Made by a program: the position numbers and the translations under genes
Part shown: piece by piece, positions 1 through 9,303 of the stretch
How the letters are laid out: the number at the start of each line of letters is the position of its first letter
How positions within the stretch are numbered: the stretch's first letter is position 1
Notes under the pieces: generated by a model
What the model was told of the DNA's origin: nothing
Databases searched by the model: none
The model's input: only the letters and a program-made list of their open reading frames with translations
DNA from: Ignavibacteriota bacterium
GTDB taxonomy: Bacteria; Bacteroidota; Ignavibacteria; Kapaibacteriales; UBA2268
Assembly: GCA_019637995.1 (NCBI GenBank)
Contig: JAHBUQ010000003.1
Location: forward strand, 372,001-436,000
Direction: 5' to 3'
Length of the DNA stretch: 64,000 nt

Positions 1-2603
1 AAAGATATCAGGTTGAACTTTCTAATAATGAATTATTAAAAGACTTTGAAGTATCCGGTAATGGTAAAATATTTGTAGCTACTAAGGATGAGATAATTCA
101 GCTTGACGAAAATATGGATATGTTACAAAAATTGGATTGGTTTGTACCTAATAAAGATATTCGCTCTATAAGTTCCAATTTCGATAATCTTTTTGTATTC
201 CATGACTTTACTAATGAATTGACTTTACTGAATTTGAATAAGAAGAAATCTCATCAGTTTTATCCTCCTAAAGAAAATCAGCTATTATATAAAGTCGCCT
301 TAAGATGTATGTATATTGATAAAAGCGGTATAGTTTGGCTCGGCACTGAAGGAGGCGGAATCGCAATTATTAATTTAAAAAGAAATTTGTTTAATTTGCT
401 TGCTCATAATCCAAATAATTTGAACTCGCTAAGTGTAAATTTCCCCAAAGGTCTGACAATTGATGCCGGTGATAATTTGTGGATTACGACAATTAAGGGC
501 GGTATAAACAAGTATGATATTAAAAATAAAAAGTGGAGTTTATTCTCACCAAATTCAAAAGGTATATATTATTTACCCTCAATTTCCTATCAATCAATAT
601 TGGAAGATTTGGAAGGTACAATTTGGGCTGCCGGCGAAAATACTATTGATACATTTAACTTAAAAGAAGGCAAATTCATTAATTTCATTAAAAATGCAAA
701 CTCCGATTTTTTACACCTTGATTTTGATGGAAATATCTGGTTTAGAGACAAATATTTCATCAGGAAATATAATAAATCCAATAAAAGTTTTTCAAGTATT
801 GATGAATTAGCAGATATTCCGGACGAATTAAAAAGAAGCAAGATTTTTACTTTCATCAATACTCAAAATAAAAATCTTTGGTTTGGCACAGATATTGGAT
901 TAATTAAAATTGATTTGAATACAAAGTCTTTAAAAAAATACAGCAGAAATGACGAAGGAAATTCACTGAGCAATAACTATGTACTTTCCTTATTCAGTGA
1001 TTCTAAAAACAGGCTCTGGGTTACAACACGTGATGGACTAAATATTTACCGTCCCGATACTGACGACTTTTTCAAAATAGGAGAAAAGGAAGGTTTAGCA
1101 AATACTTTCATCTATGGAATTCTTGAAGATATAAACTCTCATTACTGGATATCAAGCAATAAGGGTTTATCAAAATTGATTTTATCAGACGAATTTAATT
1201 TGATAATTCAAAATTTTACAAAGGATGATGGTCTGCAATCCAATGAATTCAATACCAATTCTTTTGCAAAATCCAAAAATGGCTATCTGTTTTTTGGTGG
1301 TATTGGTGGAATTACATATTTTCATCCTGATTCAATTATTATCAATGAAGTTATTCCTGATATTGTTATAACAAAAATAAATCTATTTGATATGCCTCTT
1401 CAAATAAATAATAATTACCACGAAGTAACTAACCTAGTACTTAATTATTTTGAGAATACCTTATCTTTTGAGTTCTCTGGACTGGAATTTACAAACACAT
1501 CAAATAATCAGTATGCATATTTTATGGTTGGTGTAGATACCGGTTGGGTATATTCAGGTGAAAAAAGGTTCGCAAGATATGCTAATCTCAAGCCGGGCAA
1601 GTATCTTTTCAAAGTAAAGGCATCAAATAATCATGGATTATGGAATGAAAAAGGCAAATCAATTCAAATAGAAATTACCCCTCCATTTTGGTCAACAATT
1701 GAGTTTAAGGTCTTATCTGCAATACTATTAATAATACTGGTCACTCTTGCTTATAAAATCAGAATGAAGAGTGTACAAAATAGAAATATTTACCTTGAAA
1801 ATGCAATATCCGAACGTACTGATGAGTTGAAAAGAAAAAATCAACAGCTTCAGGATCAATCTGATGAAATTATTTCAATAAATGAATCCCTTGAAGAAAG
1901 AGTAAGGGAAAGAACACTTCAGCTTGAAGAAGCAAATCATAAATTGCAAGAAATTTTAAAAGAAATATCTGAAAGTAAAACCGACTCACTTAAGTCAATT
2001 ATAAAAACTCAGGAAGATGAACGCTCAAGATTCGCCAAAGATTTGCATGATGGAGCAAGTCAATATTTAACTTTTTTGAAATTTAACATCAATAACGTAC
2101 TCTCCAAACTCGATGATGGAGATATAAAAGAAAACCTGAAAGAACAGGTCAAGCTGATTGATAATATTGTCAAAGAATTAAGACAGTTTGCATACGCTTT
2201 GATGCCTCCTGTTCTCGAAAGAATAGGTCTAAAAGCAGCAATAGAAGAACTTGTAGAAATATACAAATCTTCCACTAATGTCAAATTTGAATATTATCTA
2301 CAAGATAAACAAAAACCCCTTTCAAAATATTATAAAATTCAAGTTTATAGAGTGGTACAAGAAATTATAAACAATGCTGTCAAGCATTCCAATTGTACAA
2401 GAATAAGCATTCAGCTATTGACATATCCGTCAAATATTCTTATTATTATTGAAGACAACGGTAAAGGTTTCAAGGTAGATTCAGTCAAAAGCGGTATGGG
2501 ACTAAAAAATATTTATAGTAGATTAGCCTTGATAAATGGAAAAATTGATATAGATTCACAGATTAATCACGGGACAACAATTACTATTGAGGTGCCTAAT
2601 TGA
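1..2603 (+). CDS. Two-component sensor histidine kinase with beta-propeller sensor, 5' end outside window
   Basis: The frame is open from base 3, so the true start lies before the window; the first in-frame ATG (114) is internal. The N-terminal half carries reg_prop-type propeller blades with recurring [I/L]W[L/I/F]GT-like motifs (IVWLGTEGGG, LWITTIKGG, LWFGTDIG, LWVTTRDG). A Y_Y_Y domain (about bases 1380-1690) follows, then one membrane helix (about 1705-1750) and a coiled coil. The C-terminus has a HisKA_3 dimerisation/phosphoacceptor region with DLHDG (His codon 2046-2048) and a HATPase domain (NNAVKHSN, EDNGKGF, GMGLKN). Family knowledge: a periplasmic propeller senses a ligand and the cytoplasmic kinase phosphorylates a NarL-type regulator. 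That regulator is encoded next and overlaps by 4 bases, so they are a cognate pair. The ligand is unknown. Confidence 0.93.
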   Translation, partial: RYQVELSNNELLKDFEVSGNGKIFVATKDEIIQLDENMDMLQKLDWFVPNKDIRSISSNFDNLFVFHDFTNELTLLNLNKKKSHQFYPPKENQLLYKVALRCMYIDKSGIVWLGTEGGGIAIINLKRNLFNLLAHNPNNLNSLSVNFPKGLTIDAGDNLWITTIKGGINKYDIKNKKWSLFSPNSKGIYYLPSISYQSILEDLEGTIWAAGENTIDTFNLKEGKFINFIKNANSDFLHLDFDGNIWFRDKYFIRKYNKSNKSFSSIDELADIPDELKRSKIFTFINTQNKNLWFGTDIGLIKIDLNTKSLKKYSRNDEGNSLSNNYVLSLFSDSKNRLWVTTRDGLNIYRPDTDDFFKIGEKEGLANTFIYGILEDINSHYWISSNKGLSKLILSDEFNLIIQNFTKDDGLQSNEFNTNSFAKSKNGYLFFGGIGGITYFHPDSIIINEVIPDIVITKINLFDMPLQINNNYHEVTNLVLNYFENTLSFEFSGLEFTNTSNNQYAYFMVGVDTGWVYSGEKRFARYANLKPGKYLFKVKASNNHGLWNEKGKSIQIEITPPFWSTIEFKVLSAILLIILVTLAYKIRMKSVQNRNIYLENAISERTDELKRKNQQLQDQSDEIISINESLEERVRERTLQLEEANHKLQEILKEISESKTDSLKSIIKTQEDERSRFAKDLHDGASQYLTFLKFNINNVLSKLDDGDIKENLKEQVKLIDNIVKELRQFAYALMPPVLERIGLKAAIEELVEIYKSSTNVKFEYYLQDKQKPLSKYYKIQVYRVVQEIINNAVKHSNCTRISIQLLTYPSNILIIIEDNGKGFKVDSVKSGMGLKNIYSRLALINGKIDIDSQINHGTTITIEVPN

Positions 2604-3244
2604 ATGACAAAGTAAAAATATTTATTGTTGATGACCATAAAATGATTCTTGACGGCTTGATCCATATGCTGAGTAAATACCAGGAATTTGAAGTTATCGG
2701 TACTTCACTCACTGGACAGGATGCTATAAAAGCTGCAAATCTTAACGGTATTATTGATATTTTTATAACTGATATAAACCTACCGGATTTAGATGGACTT
2801 GTGCTTATAAATACACTAAAACATTCTTATCCTGAATCAAAATTTATTGTACTTTCGATGCATAATAATAAAACAATTATCAGAAGTGCTTTCCAGAAAG
2901 GAATCATGGGTTATGTACTCAAAAATTCCGGTGAAGAGGATTTGGTTGAGGCTATAAGATTTGCATTAGAAGACAAAAAGTTTGTGTCAAAGGAGGCACT
3001 TAGTAACCTGATTGATTCTTTTGCCGAAAATGATATTGACAATGAAAATAATATACTTACAGACCGGGAAACAACTATAGCCAAACTAACTTCTAAAGGC
3101 TTAACTTCGGCAGAAATAGCATCAGTACTATTTATTTCCCCACGAACCGTCGAAACTCACAGAAGAAATATTATGCATAAACTTGGATTTAAAAATCAAG
3201 GTGAATTAATTAAATATGCAATAGAATCAGCATGGATTGATTAA
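2600..3244 (+). CDS. NarL/LuxR-family response regulator
   Basis: 214 aa. The receiver domain (about residues 5-120) has the acidic pair D11/D12, phosphoacceptor D58 (ITDINLP) and the conserved lysine in VLKNS. A LuxR-type helix-turn-helix follows (about 150-207; LTDRE, ISPRTVETHRRNI). The start is TTG at 2600, overlapping the TGA stop of the kinase gene, with GAGGTG just upstream; no ATG fits the receiver N-terminus. The overlap implies translational coupling and a cognate kinase-regulator pair. It is a DNA-binding transcription factor; target genes are not visible. Confidence 0.94.
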   Translation: MNDKVKIFIVDDHKMILDGLIHMLSKYQEFEVIGTSLTGQDAIKAANLNGIIDIFITDINLPDLDGLVLINTLKHSYPESKFIVLSMHNNKTIIRSAFQKGIMGYVLKNSGEEDLVEAIRFALEDKKFVSKEALSNLIDSFAENDIDNENNILTDRETTIAKLTSKGLTSAEIASVLFISPRTVETHRRNIMHKLGFKNQGELIKYAIESAWID

Positions 3245-3316
3245 TTTTGTTACAAAATCAATATAATTTCGTTTAATACGATAATGATAATATAGGTTTA
3301 ATTAATGGGTAATAAT

Positions 3317-3775
3317 ATGAAATATTTGTTTTTAGTTATAATGCTATTTAATATTGGGCTTGTTGCAGTAGCTGATGAGATAAAAAACGATGAAGCAGTA
3401 AAACCACCAAAACCGGCAAACTTGCCCGAAATGAGACTGCATCCGGACTTTATTTTCAAGTTATACTATGATGAAGACAGTCAGTTCGAACTAAATGAAG
3501 AAAGTTATAAGAAAATGTGGGTTGTGGCTGAATATCTCATGGCAAATCCTGATAGAAGCGTTCAGCTTAGAGTTTGGCAACATGAACATGAAGAACCAAA
3601 TACTACAGATAAAAGACGAGATTTCATCAAGGATTTGTTGATAAAAATTGGGGTTAATCCTAATCGTGTTATGGCAAAAACAGAAAGACCTCTAATACCA
3701 CAGGATGTGAGTGATATATTCACACCCGAAGAGCTTAAGGAAGCCAAACGGGTTGACGTTAAAATTATTAGATAA
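3317..3775 (+). CDS. Secreted protein with OmpA-like C-terminal fold
   Basis: About 152 aa from ATG 3317; an ATG at 3305 is also possible. I chose 3317 because it places MKYLF at the start of a clean signal peptide ending near VAVADE. The mature part resembles the OmpA/peptidoglycan-binding fold: a strand with YYDEDSQFELNEES, a helix of the form YKKMWVVAEYLMANPD, a strand VQLRVWQHEHEE, then an Arg-containing helix, GVNPNRV and a final AKRVDVKII. The usual peptidoglycan-contacting Asp/Arg pair is only partly recognisable, so binding is uncertain. Likely periplasmic. It stands alone about 60 bases after the response regulator and may be its target; that is inference. Confidence 0.55.
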   Translation: MKYLFLVIMLFNIGLVAVADEIKNDEAVKPPKPANLPEMRLHPDFIFKLYYDEDSQFELNEESYKKMWVVAEYLMANPDRSVQLRVWQHEHEEPNTTDKRRDFIKDLLIKIGVNPNRVMAKTERPLIPQDVSDIFTPEELKEAKRVDVKIIR

Positions 3776-3854
3776 TTCAACTAATATTAATTGTATCATA
3801 CAATTAATAATGTAAATAACGTCAATTTATTTTTATAAATTATTAATTTCATCA

Positions 3855-4844
3855 ATGCTGGAATCAATTCGCCGGATTTGGCACCCTGAACGATATCACG
3901 GCTCTAAGAAAAGGGATAATTTTTTTGAAGGTTGGTACTATAAGAATGTTAGTATTGACGGAAGTAGCATTTTATCTATTATTCCCGGTATATTCAAATC
4001 AAAAGATAAATCCAAAGAGCATGCCTTCATTCAGTTTATTGATGGACAAACTCTTGAAACTCACTATATAAAATTTAATGTCAGTGAATTTAAATTTGAT
4101 ATTAATGAATTTAATATTCGAATAGGAAACTGCCATTTTTCTGAGAATAGAGTTTTTATAGATATTGAGCGTGAAGATTTCAGAGCTTTTGGAGAATTAA
4201 ACTTCAAAGGCTTAAGAAAATGGATTTCAACAAGATTCTCCCCCGGTGTAATGGGATGGTACTCATTTGTGCCTTTTATGGAGTGCAATCACGGCATAGT
4301 CAGCTTAAACCATCGTAGTCGTGGCAAAATATTGATTAATAAAAATATCTATTTATTTACTTTTGGCAGAGGCTACATCGAAAAAGACTGGGGAAAGTCA
4401 TTTCCAAGTTCATATATATGGATGCAGTCTAACAGCTTCGAGATAGAGAATGTTTCTTTCTTTAGTTCAATTGCACGTATCCCTTGGTTTGGCAGCCATT
4501 TCCGTGGATTTATCTGCGGTTTGATGGTAGATGACCATTTGTATAAATTTGCAACATATACCGGCGCCAAAATTAGTAATATCAAAGTAAGCGAAAATCA
4601 TATTCAATATGAAATAAAAGACAGATCGCTCATTCTGAAAATTAATGCCAAGAAAAACGAGGGAGGCAAATTACTTGCTCCATACAATAATCAAATGCTC
4701 GAAGGCAGAGTTCATGAAACTTTACTTTCTGAAATTGATGTAGAATTGCTTCAGGTATCTAAAAAAGGTATCCGCGAAATATTCAAAGGAAAAGGAATGT
4801 TTGCCGGTCTTGAAGTAGTTGGCAATATGGCAGAAATTATATAA
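3855..4844 (+). CDS. Tocopherol cyclase-family protein
   Basis: 329 aa. The opening has the family signature HPERYHG followed by FFEGWYYK, and the middle has GRGYIEKDWGKSFP and SYIWMQ, typical of the lipocalin-like tocopherol cyclase family (the plant VTE1 superfamily). Plant members close the chromanol ring of tocopherol. Bacterial homologues in non-photosynthetic organisms are mostly uncharacterised, so the substrate here is unknown, and no prenyltransferase or quinone methyltransferase lies beside it. No signal peptide. Start is ATG 3855; no strong ribosome-binding site. It is followed within 10 bases by a hairpin shared with the opposing tRNA-Arg transcript. Confidence 0.75.
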   Translation: MLESIRRIWHPERYHGSKKRDNFFEGWYYKNVSIDGSSILSIIPGIFKSKDKSKEHAFIQFIDGQTLETHYIKFNVSEFKFDINEFNIRIGNCHFSENRVFIDIEREDFRAFGELNFKGLRKWISTRFSPGVMGWYSFVPFMECNHGIVSLNHRSRGKILINKNIYLFTFGRGYIEKDWGKSFPSSYIWMQSNSFEIENVSFFSSIARIPWFGSHFRGFICGLMVDDHLYKFATYTGAKISNIKVSENHIQYEIKDRSLILKINAKKNEGGKLLAPYNNQMLEGRVHETLLSEIDVELLQVSKKGIREIFKGKGMFAGLEVVGNMAEII

Positions 4845-4846
4845 AA

Positions 4847-4884
4847 AAGCCTCTCCGTAAATATTTATTTATCGGTGAGGCTTA
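4847..4884. terminator. Bidirectional intrinsic terminator
   Basis: The inverted repeat AAGCCTC...GAGGCTT, extended by TCCG...CGGT, has an A-run on its left side. Read on the minus strand it is a GC-rich hairpin followed by TTTTTT, ending the tRNA-Arg transcript; on the plus strand it may also end the cyclase-family gene. Confidence 0.7.
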
Positions 4885-4890
4885 AGGTTG

Positions 4891-4964
4891 TACGCCCGAG
4901 TGGATTCGAACCACTGGCCCTCAGCTTAGAAGGCTGATGCTCTATCCAGCTGAGCTACGAGCGC
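4891..4964 (-). tRNA. tRNA-Arg (anticodon TCT)
   Basis: On the minus strand the cloverleaf folds completely: acceptor GCGCTCG with CGGGCGT (two G-U pairs), D-stem GCTC/GAGC, anticodon stem TCAGC/GCTGA with loop CTTCTAA giving anticodon TCT, and T-arm AGTGG TTCGAAT CCACT. 74 bases; CCA is not encoded. It reads AGA/AGG codons, common in this AT-rich genome. Confidence 0.97.
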
Positions 4965-4979
4965 GACTAATTAAGAATA

Positions 4980-5011
4980 CAAAAATAATACTTTTTTTTA
5001 ATTTGACCAAA
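4980..5011 (-). promoter_or_regulatory. Bacteroidota-type promoter of tRNA-Arg
   Basis: On the minus strand TTTG (5008-5011) is followed after 20 bases by TATTTTTG (4980-4987), matching the -33/-7 consensus TTTG...TANNTTTG of the Bacteroidota primary sigma factor. The tRNA begins 16 bases downstream. The divergent SRP RNA promoter lies immediately to the right. Confidence 0.6.
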
Positions 5012-5027
5012 TTATTTTAAATATATT

Positions 5028-5058
5028 TTTGCTATCTCGCAAAAATTTGTTACTTTTG
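5028..5058 (+). promoter_or_regulatory. Bacteroidota-type promoter of SRP RNA
   Basis: TTTG at 5028-5031, exactly 19 bases, then TACTTTTG at 5051-5058: a perfect TTTG-N19-TANNTTTG promoter. The predicted transcription start falls just before the SRP RNA 5' end near 5074. The promoter for tRNA-Gln uses the same -7 octamer. Confidence 0.75.
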
Positions 5059-5073
5059 TAGTTCATAAAATTA

Positions 5074-5172
5074 GGGATCAGGCCCCATACGGCTAAGACA
5101 GCCCAACTCCGTCAGATCCGGAAGGAAGCAGCGGCAAGCATGTTCTTAGGGTGTATGGTAAGCCTGGTCTTC
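5074..5172 (+). ncRNA. ffs: Signal recognition particle RNA, small bacterial type
   Basis: Contains the universal SRP domain IV signature GTCAGATCCGGAAGGAAGCA (5111-5130), the binding site for Ffh. The ends pair (GATCAGG near 5076 with CCTGGTC near 5164) to close one long rod, as in 4.5S-type RNAs of about 100 bases, and a T-run (5171-5180) follows as terminator. It works with Ffh/FtsY in co-translational targeting to the membrane. The ends are estimated to within a few bases. Confidence 0.93.
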
Positions 5173-5291
5173 TTTTTTTTACTCAAATCCAACAATTTTC
5201 TTTTAAAATAACTTTAAAACAGTTAAATTGCTTAATTATATTTTGTAATTTTGAAAAAACTTTTTTGTAAAATACTTTTCAGGGCAGGAAA

Positions 5292-6185
5292 ATGATAGAT
5301 GCTACACTCAAAGGTACTATCACAGCGATAGTAACACCATTTAAAAATGATTTGTCAATTGATTTTGATGCTTTTGAAAAACTTGTGAATTTTCAGATTG
5401 ATTCAGGGATTGAGGGCATTGTTGTATGCGGCTCAACCGGTGAATCAGCTACCTTATCTTCAAAAGAAAAGCTTTCGCTTATTATTAAAGCTGTTGAAAT
5501 TGCAAACGGAAGAACAGCAATTATCGCCGGAACCGGCTCAAATGATACTGCAGCGTCAATTGATATGACTCTTCTTGCTAAAGAAAGCGGAGCTGATGGT
5601 GTACTGCTTGTAGCACCCTATTATAATAAACCATCGCAAGAAGGCTTATTTAATCATTATCTCGCTATATCTGAAGCCGTTGATATTCCACAAATAATTT
5701 ATAATGTTCCTGGTAGAGCCGGAATCAATATCAGCGCAGAAACTCAACTCAAAATTGCTGAAAACTGCAAAAATGTAATTGCTACAAAAGAAGCATCAGG
5801 TGATTTGGAACAAATGGCTGAAATTATGAAATATGCACCTGAAGGATTTGTATTATTCTGTGGAGATGACGCTCTTGCTCTGCCTTCTGTTTCAATTGGC
5901 TCTTCCGGAGTTATTTCTGTCATATCCAATTACGTACCTAAAGAATTCGGAGATTTAATTCGATTGGCACTAAGCGGTAATTTTCTGCAAGCTAAGGAGT
6001 TGCATTATAAATTATTAGATCTAATGCAGATTAATTTTATTGAATCTAATCCGGTTCCGGCTAAAGCCATATTAAACCTGATGGGTAAACTCGAAAATAA
6101 TGTAAGACTTCCGCTAACTCCAATAACTGCAGTTAGTATGAAAAAAATTAAAACGGCATTACTAAATGTCGGTATTATAAAATAA
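5292..6185 (+). CDS. dapA: 4-hydroxy-tetrahydrodipicolinate synthase
   Basis: 297 aa, the normal length. Condenses pyruvate with aspartate semialdehyde in lysine/diaminopimelate synthesis. Visible motifs: GTITAIVTPF at the N-terminus, GSTGES (the substrate-binding Ser/Thr loop), YYNKPSQEG, catalytic Tyr137 in YNVPGRAG and Schiff-base Lys166 in ATKEASGD. Cytoplasmic TIM barrel. ATG 5292 is preceded by CAGGGCAGGAA. The next pathway enzyme, dapB, lies far away at 55674, so the pathway is not clustered. The following phosphatase gene begins 7 bases after the stop, so dapA is probably the first gene of an operon with it and aspS. Confidence 0.97.
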   Translation: MIDATLKGTITAIVTPFKNDLSIDFDAFEKLVNFQIDSGIEGIVVCGSTGESATLSSKEKLSLIIKAVEIANGRTAIIAGTGSNDTAASIDMTLLAKESGADGVLLVAPYYNKPSQEGLFNHYLAISEAVDIPQIIYNVPGRAGINISAETQLKIAENCKNVIATKEASGDLEQMAEIMKYAPEGFVLFCGDDALALPSVSIGSSGVISVISNYVPKEFGDLIRLALSGNFLQAKELHYKLLDLMQINFIESNPVPAKAILNLMGKLENNVRLPLTPITAVSMKKIKTALLNVGIIK

Positions 6186-6192
6186 TATTCAG

Positions 6193-7455
6193 GTGCGACT
6201 GATGTACGCCTTAGAAAGTATGAATCAAAGAGAAATCTATAAACTGGTTGAAAATATCACTTCAGGTGAATATCAAAACGAGCTTGATTTTTTAAAAAAT
6301 TTAGTTGAAGAAGTAGTTAATCAAAAAGAATTTCAGATTGTCGGTGGTAGAATCTGGCAGTTAAATGAAGATGATTTATCTTATACAATTCGTTATCAAT
6401 ACGGAAATGTTCAGAAAATTCCGGACGATTATACCCTATTTGTTAAAGACCAGCCCGTTCTTGCTGAATTGTTTGAAAAACGAACCACTCTTAACAGAGA
6501 AAATGACCCTGTATTAAAATCTAAAGGGATATTAGTTTATTCTGTTACAGGTGCAGGTGAAATTGTCAAGCTCAAATCAGGAAAATTTTATAAATTTGTT
6601 CTTGGGTTTAATGCAAATGAAATCCTGCAATCATTTTTTGAAACACTGAATATTATCAGTAGTGTTGCTACAATTACAATGCGCAGTTTTGGAACAGAAG
6701 AGCAGAAAAAAATGCAACGGGACATAATTAAAGCATCAGAAATTCAGAGAAATCTGCTTCCGGAACATTATCAGGAATTTCACGATTACAAAATTTATGG
6801 AGTTTGTATTCCGGATAGTGCCGTCGGTGGTGACTATTTCGATTATCTGCACAACAACGCTGAAGAAGAAGAAAGTTTTGGTATAGTAATAAGTGATGCT
6901 GCAAGTAAAGGACTCCCTGCAGCGATTCAGGCGCTTTTTGTTTCAGGAGCAATCAGGATGGCACAAGCTTTCAGCCCGAAAATATCCACTATGTTTTCAA
7001 GGCTGAATACACTAATTTTCGAAACATTCCCTTATGAAAGATTTGTTACGCTGTTTTATTGCGAACTTATGCCAACTTCAAATAGACTTGTACTTTATGC
7101 CAATGCTGGTCATTGCTCTCCGATTTATTACAGAGTTGAAAAAGACGAAGTATTTGCTTTAGAGCCAACAGGCGGTCTTTTGGGTCTTGTTCATCATCAA
7201 AAATTTAATGTTGAGAATATTGTTATGAGACCGGGCGATATCTTGGCATTATTTACAGACGGAATTAACGAAGCTCAAGATGAAAACGGAATTGCTTACA
7301 GCGATAATCGTATTATCGAAATGATAAAGTTACATAAAAATAAATCAGCTAAAGAGATTGCATTATTAATTATTGAAGATGTACAAAAATACGCTGCTCG
7401 TGGTAATTATAATGATGACCGAACTTTAATTATTGTAAAACGGGATGCAGTTTGA
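6193..7455 (+). CDS. PP2C/SpoIIE-type serine phosphatase
   Basis: About 420 aa. The C-terminal half (about 190-418) is a SpoIIE/RsbU-like PPM phosphatase: GGDYFDYL, VISDAASKGLPAA, YANAGHCSP, GGLLGL, LFTDGINEAQDENG and DDRTLIIV hold the acidic metal ligands. The N-terminal about 180 residues look like a sensor region, but I cannot name a family. Start is probably GTG 6193, 7 bases after dapA; ATG 6202 is the alternative. Family role: dephosphorylates a STAS-type antagonist in a partner switch. A STAS protein is encoded just past aspS at 9304, a plausible partner. Confidence 0.88.
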   Translation: MRLMYALESMNQREIYKLVENITSGEYQNELDFLKNLVEEVVNQKEFQIVGGRIWQLNEDDLSYTIRYQYGNVQKIPDDYTLFVKDQPVLAELFEKRTTLNRENDPVLKSKGILVYSVTGAGEIVKLKSGKFYKFVLGFNANEILQSFFETLNIISSVATITMRSFGTEEQKKMQRDIIKASEIQRNLLPEHYQEFHDYKIYGVCIPDSAVGGDYFDYLHNNAEEEESFGIVISDAASKGLPAAIQALFVSGAIRMAQAFSPKISTMFSRLNTLIFETFPYERFVTLFYCELMPTSNRLVLYANAGHCSPIYYRVEKDEVFALEPTGGLLGLVHHQKFNVENIVMRPGDILALFTDGINEAQDENGIAYSDNRIIEMIKLHKNKSAKEIALLIIEDVQKYAARGNYNDDRTLIIVKRDAV

Positions 7456-7477
7456 TTCTTACCAGAATGGAGAAAAA

Positions 7478-9253
7478 ATGATATTTAAAAAAAGAAGTGT
7501 TAATTGTGGTCAGCTAAAGACCGAAGATGTTGATAGAAAAGTTGTCCTCAATGGATGGGCATCTACTGTAAGAGATTTAGGCGGATTAATATTTGTTGAT
7601 GTTAGAGATCGGTTCGGTATTACTCAAGCAGTTTTCGAACCTGAGAAAAACCCCGTACTTGCCGAAAAGGCAAAAGATATAAAAACAGAATATGTTGTAT
7701 GGATAGAAGGCACAGTCAGACTTCGCTCAAATCCAAACAAAAACATTCCTACAGGATTAATTGAAGTTGTTGCTGAAGACTTTGCTATTATCAATAAAGC
7801 AGATTTGCCACCATTCCCAATTGAAGACGGAATCGAAACTAGTGAAGAAATCAAACTTAAATACAGATATCTTGATTTGAGAAGACCTGAGCTTCAGAGG
7901 AACTTCATTATCAGAAATCAACTTTATCAGATTGTACATCGTTATTACAACGAAAATAACTTTCTTGAAGTTGAAACTCCGGTATTGATGAAATCTACAC
8001 CCGAAGGAGCGAGAGATTTCCTTGTACCGAGCAGAATTAACAAGGGAAAATTTTATGCATTGCCTCAGTCTCCGCAGATTTTTAAGCAAATATTAATGAT
8101 GTCGGGATTTGATCGGTATATGCAGATTGTAAAGTGCTTTCGGGATGAGGACTTACGTTCTGATCGCCAGCCTGAATTTACCCAAGTGGATGTCGAAATG
8201 TCATTTATTGACCGCGAGGATATTCTTGAAGTTACTGAGAAGCTTTTTGCAAGAGTTTGGAAAGAAGTCCTCAATATTGATATAGAGCTTCCAATCCGGC
8301 GAATGAGTTACGAAACTGCTATGAACAATTATGGCTCGGATAAGCCTGATTTAAGATTCGATATGAAAATATCACACTTGAATGATGGTTTAAAAAGTTG
8401 CGATTTCAAAGTATTTAAAGATATTATAGAGTCAAATGGTTTAATAGGTGCAATTTGTGTAAAAGGTGGAGCTGAATTATCCAGAAAACATCTTGACGAA
8501 CTTACTGAATTTGCCAAGAAATATGGTGCAAAAGGACTCGCCTGGATTAAATATATAGATGGAGATATTAATTCCCCTATTGCAAAATTCCTCACAGATG
8601 AGGAAAAAGATTTTATTCGTCAAACTTGCGGAGCTGAAAATGGCGATTTGATATTGATTTCATCGGATAAGAAAAACCGTGCACTGACAATTTTAGGAGC
8701 TTTACGTCTGGAGGTTGCATCAAGAATTGGTATTCTTGATAAGGTTAAAGGCAAATATGAGTTCCTTTGGGTACTTGATTTTCCATTATTTGAATATGAC
8801 GATGAGACAGGACGTTACTACGCAATGCATCATCCATTTACATCACCTATGGAGGAAGATTTGCATCTTTTGGATACCGATCCATCGAAAGTCAGAGCAA
8901 AGGCTTACGATATAGTTTGTAACGGAGCTGAAATTGGTGGAGGAAGCATAAGAATACATGACAATCAGGTACAAAAAGTTATGTTCGACAAGTTGGGGCT
9001 GTCAGAATCTGAAATAGAAGAAAAATTTGGATTTTTGATTAAAGCTCTCAAGTTCGGTGCTCCACCACACGGCGGAATTGCTTTAGGGCTTGACCGTATG
9101 GTTATGATACTTGCCGGAACTGATAATATCCGTGATGTAATTGCATTTCCTAAAACTACAAGCGGACTATCGCTAATGGATGGTTCACCATCTGAAGTTG
9201 ATATTTCTCAATTAAATGAATTAGGTGTTGATTTAATCAAAAAAAATAACTAA
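7478..9253 (+). CDS. aspS: Aspartyl-tRNA synthetase
   Basis: 591 aa, bacterial-type class II enzyme charging tRNA-Asp. An N-terminal OB-fold anticodon domain is followed by the catalytic core: YLDLRRPELQ, TPVLMKSTPEGARDF, motif 2 FRDEDLRSDRQPEFTQVD and motif 3 GGIALGLDRMVMILAG, with a bacterial GAD insertion between (about 290-420). I start at ATG 7478, which has GGAG 6 bases upstream and avoids the overlap that ATG 7445 would make with the phosphatase gene. Whether it is discriminating cannot be told from sequence alone. Confidence 0.97.
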   Translation: MIFKKRSVNCGQLKTEDVDRKVVLNGWASTVRDLGGLIFVDVRDRFGITQAVFEPEKNPVLAEKAKDIKTEYVVWIEGTVRLRSNPNKNIPTGLIEVVAEDFAIINKADLPPFPIEDGIETSEEIKLKYRYLDLRRPELQRNFIIRNQLYQIVHRYYNENNFLEVETPVLMKSTPEGARDFLVPSRINKGKFYALPQSPQIFKQILMMSGFDRYMQIVKCFRDEDLRSDRQPEFTQVDVEMSFIDREDILEVTEKLFARVWKEVLNIDIELPIRRMSYETAMNNYGSDKPDLRFDMKISHLNDGLKSCDFKVFKDIIESNGLIGAICVKGGAELSRKHLDELTEFAKKYGAKGLAWIKYIDGDINSPIAKFLTDEEKDFIRQTCGAENGDLILISSDKKNRALTILGALRLEVASRIGILDKVKGKYEFLWVLDFPLFEYDDETGRYYAMHHPFTSPMEEDLHLLDTDPSKVRAKAYDIVCNGAEIGGGSIRIHDNQVQKVMFDKLGLSESEIEEKFGFLIKALKFGAPPHGGIALGLDRMVMILAGTDNIRDVIAFPKTTSGLSLMDGSPSEVDISQLNELGVDLIKKNN

Positions 9254-9303
9254 TTTGCATTATTATTTTATGTAAATTTTTTTTAACTTTTTTGGAATTT
9301 GTC

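Noticed and set aside
7757..8089. 110-codon open frame antisense to aspS
   Set aside because: It lies wholly inside a strongly conserved aminoacyl-tRNA synthetase, has no ribosome-binding site and gives no recognisable protein; an artefact of the opposite strand's codon pattern.
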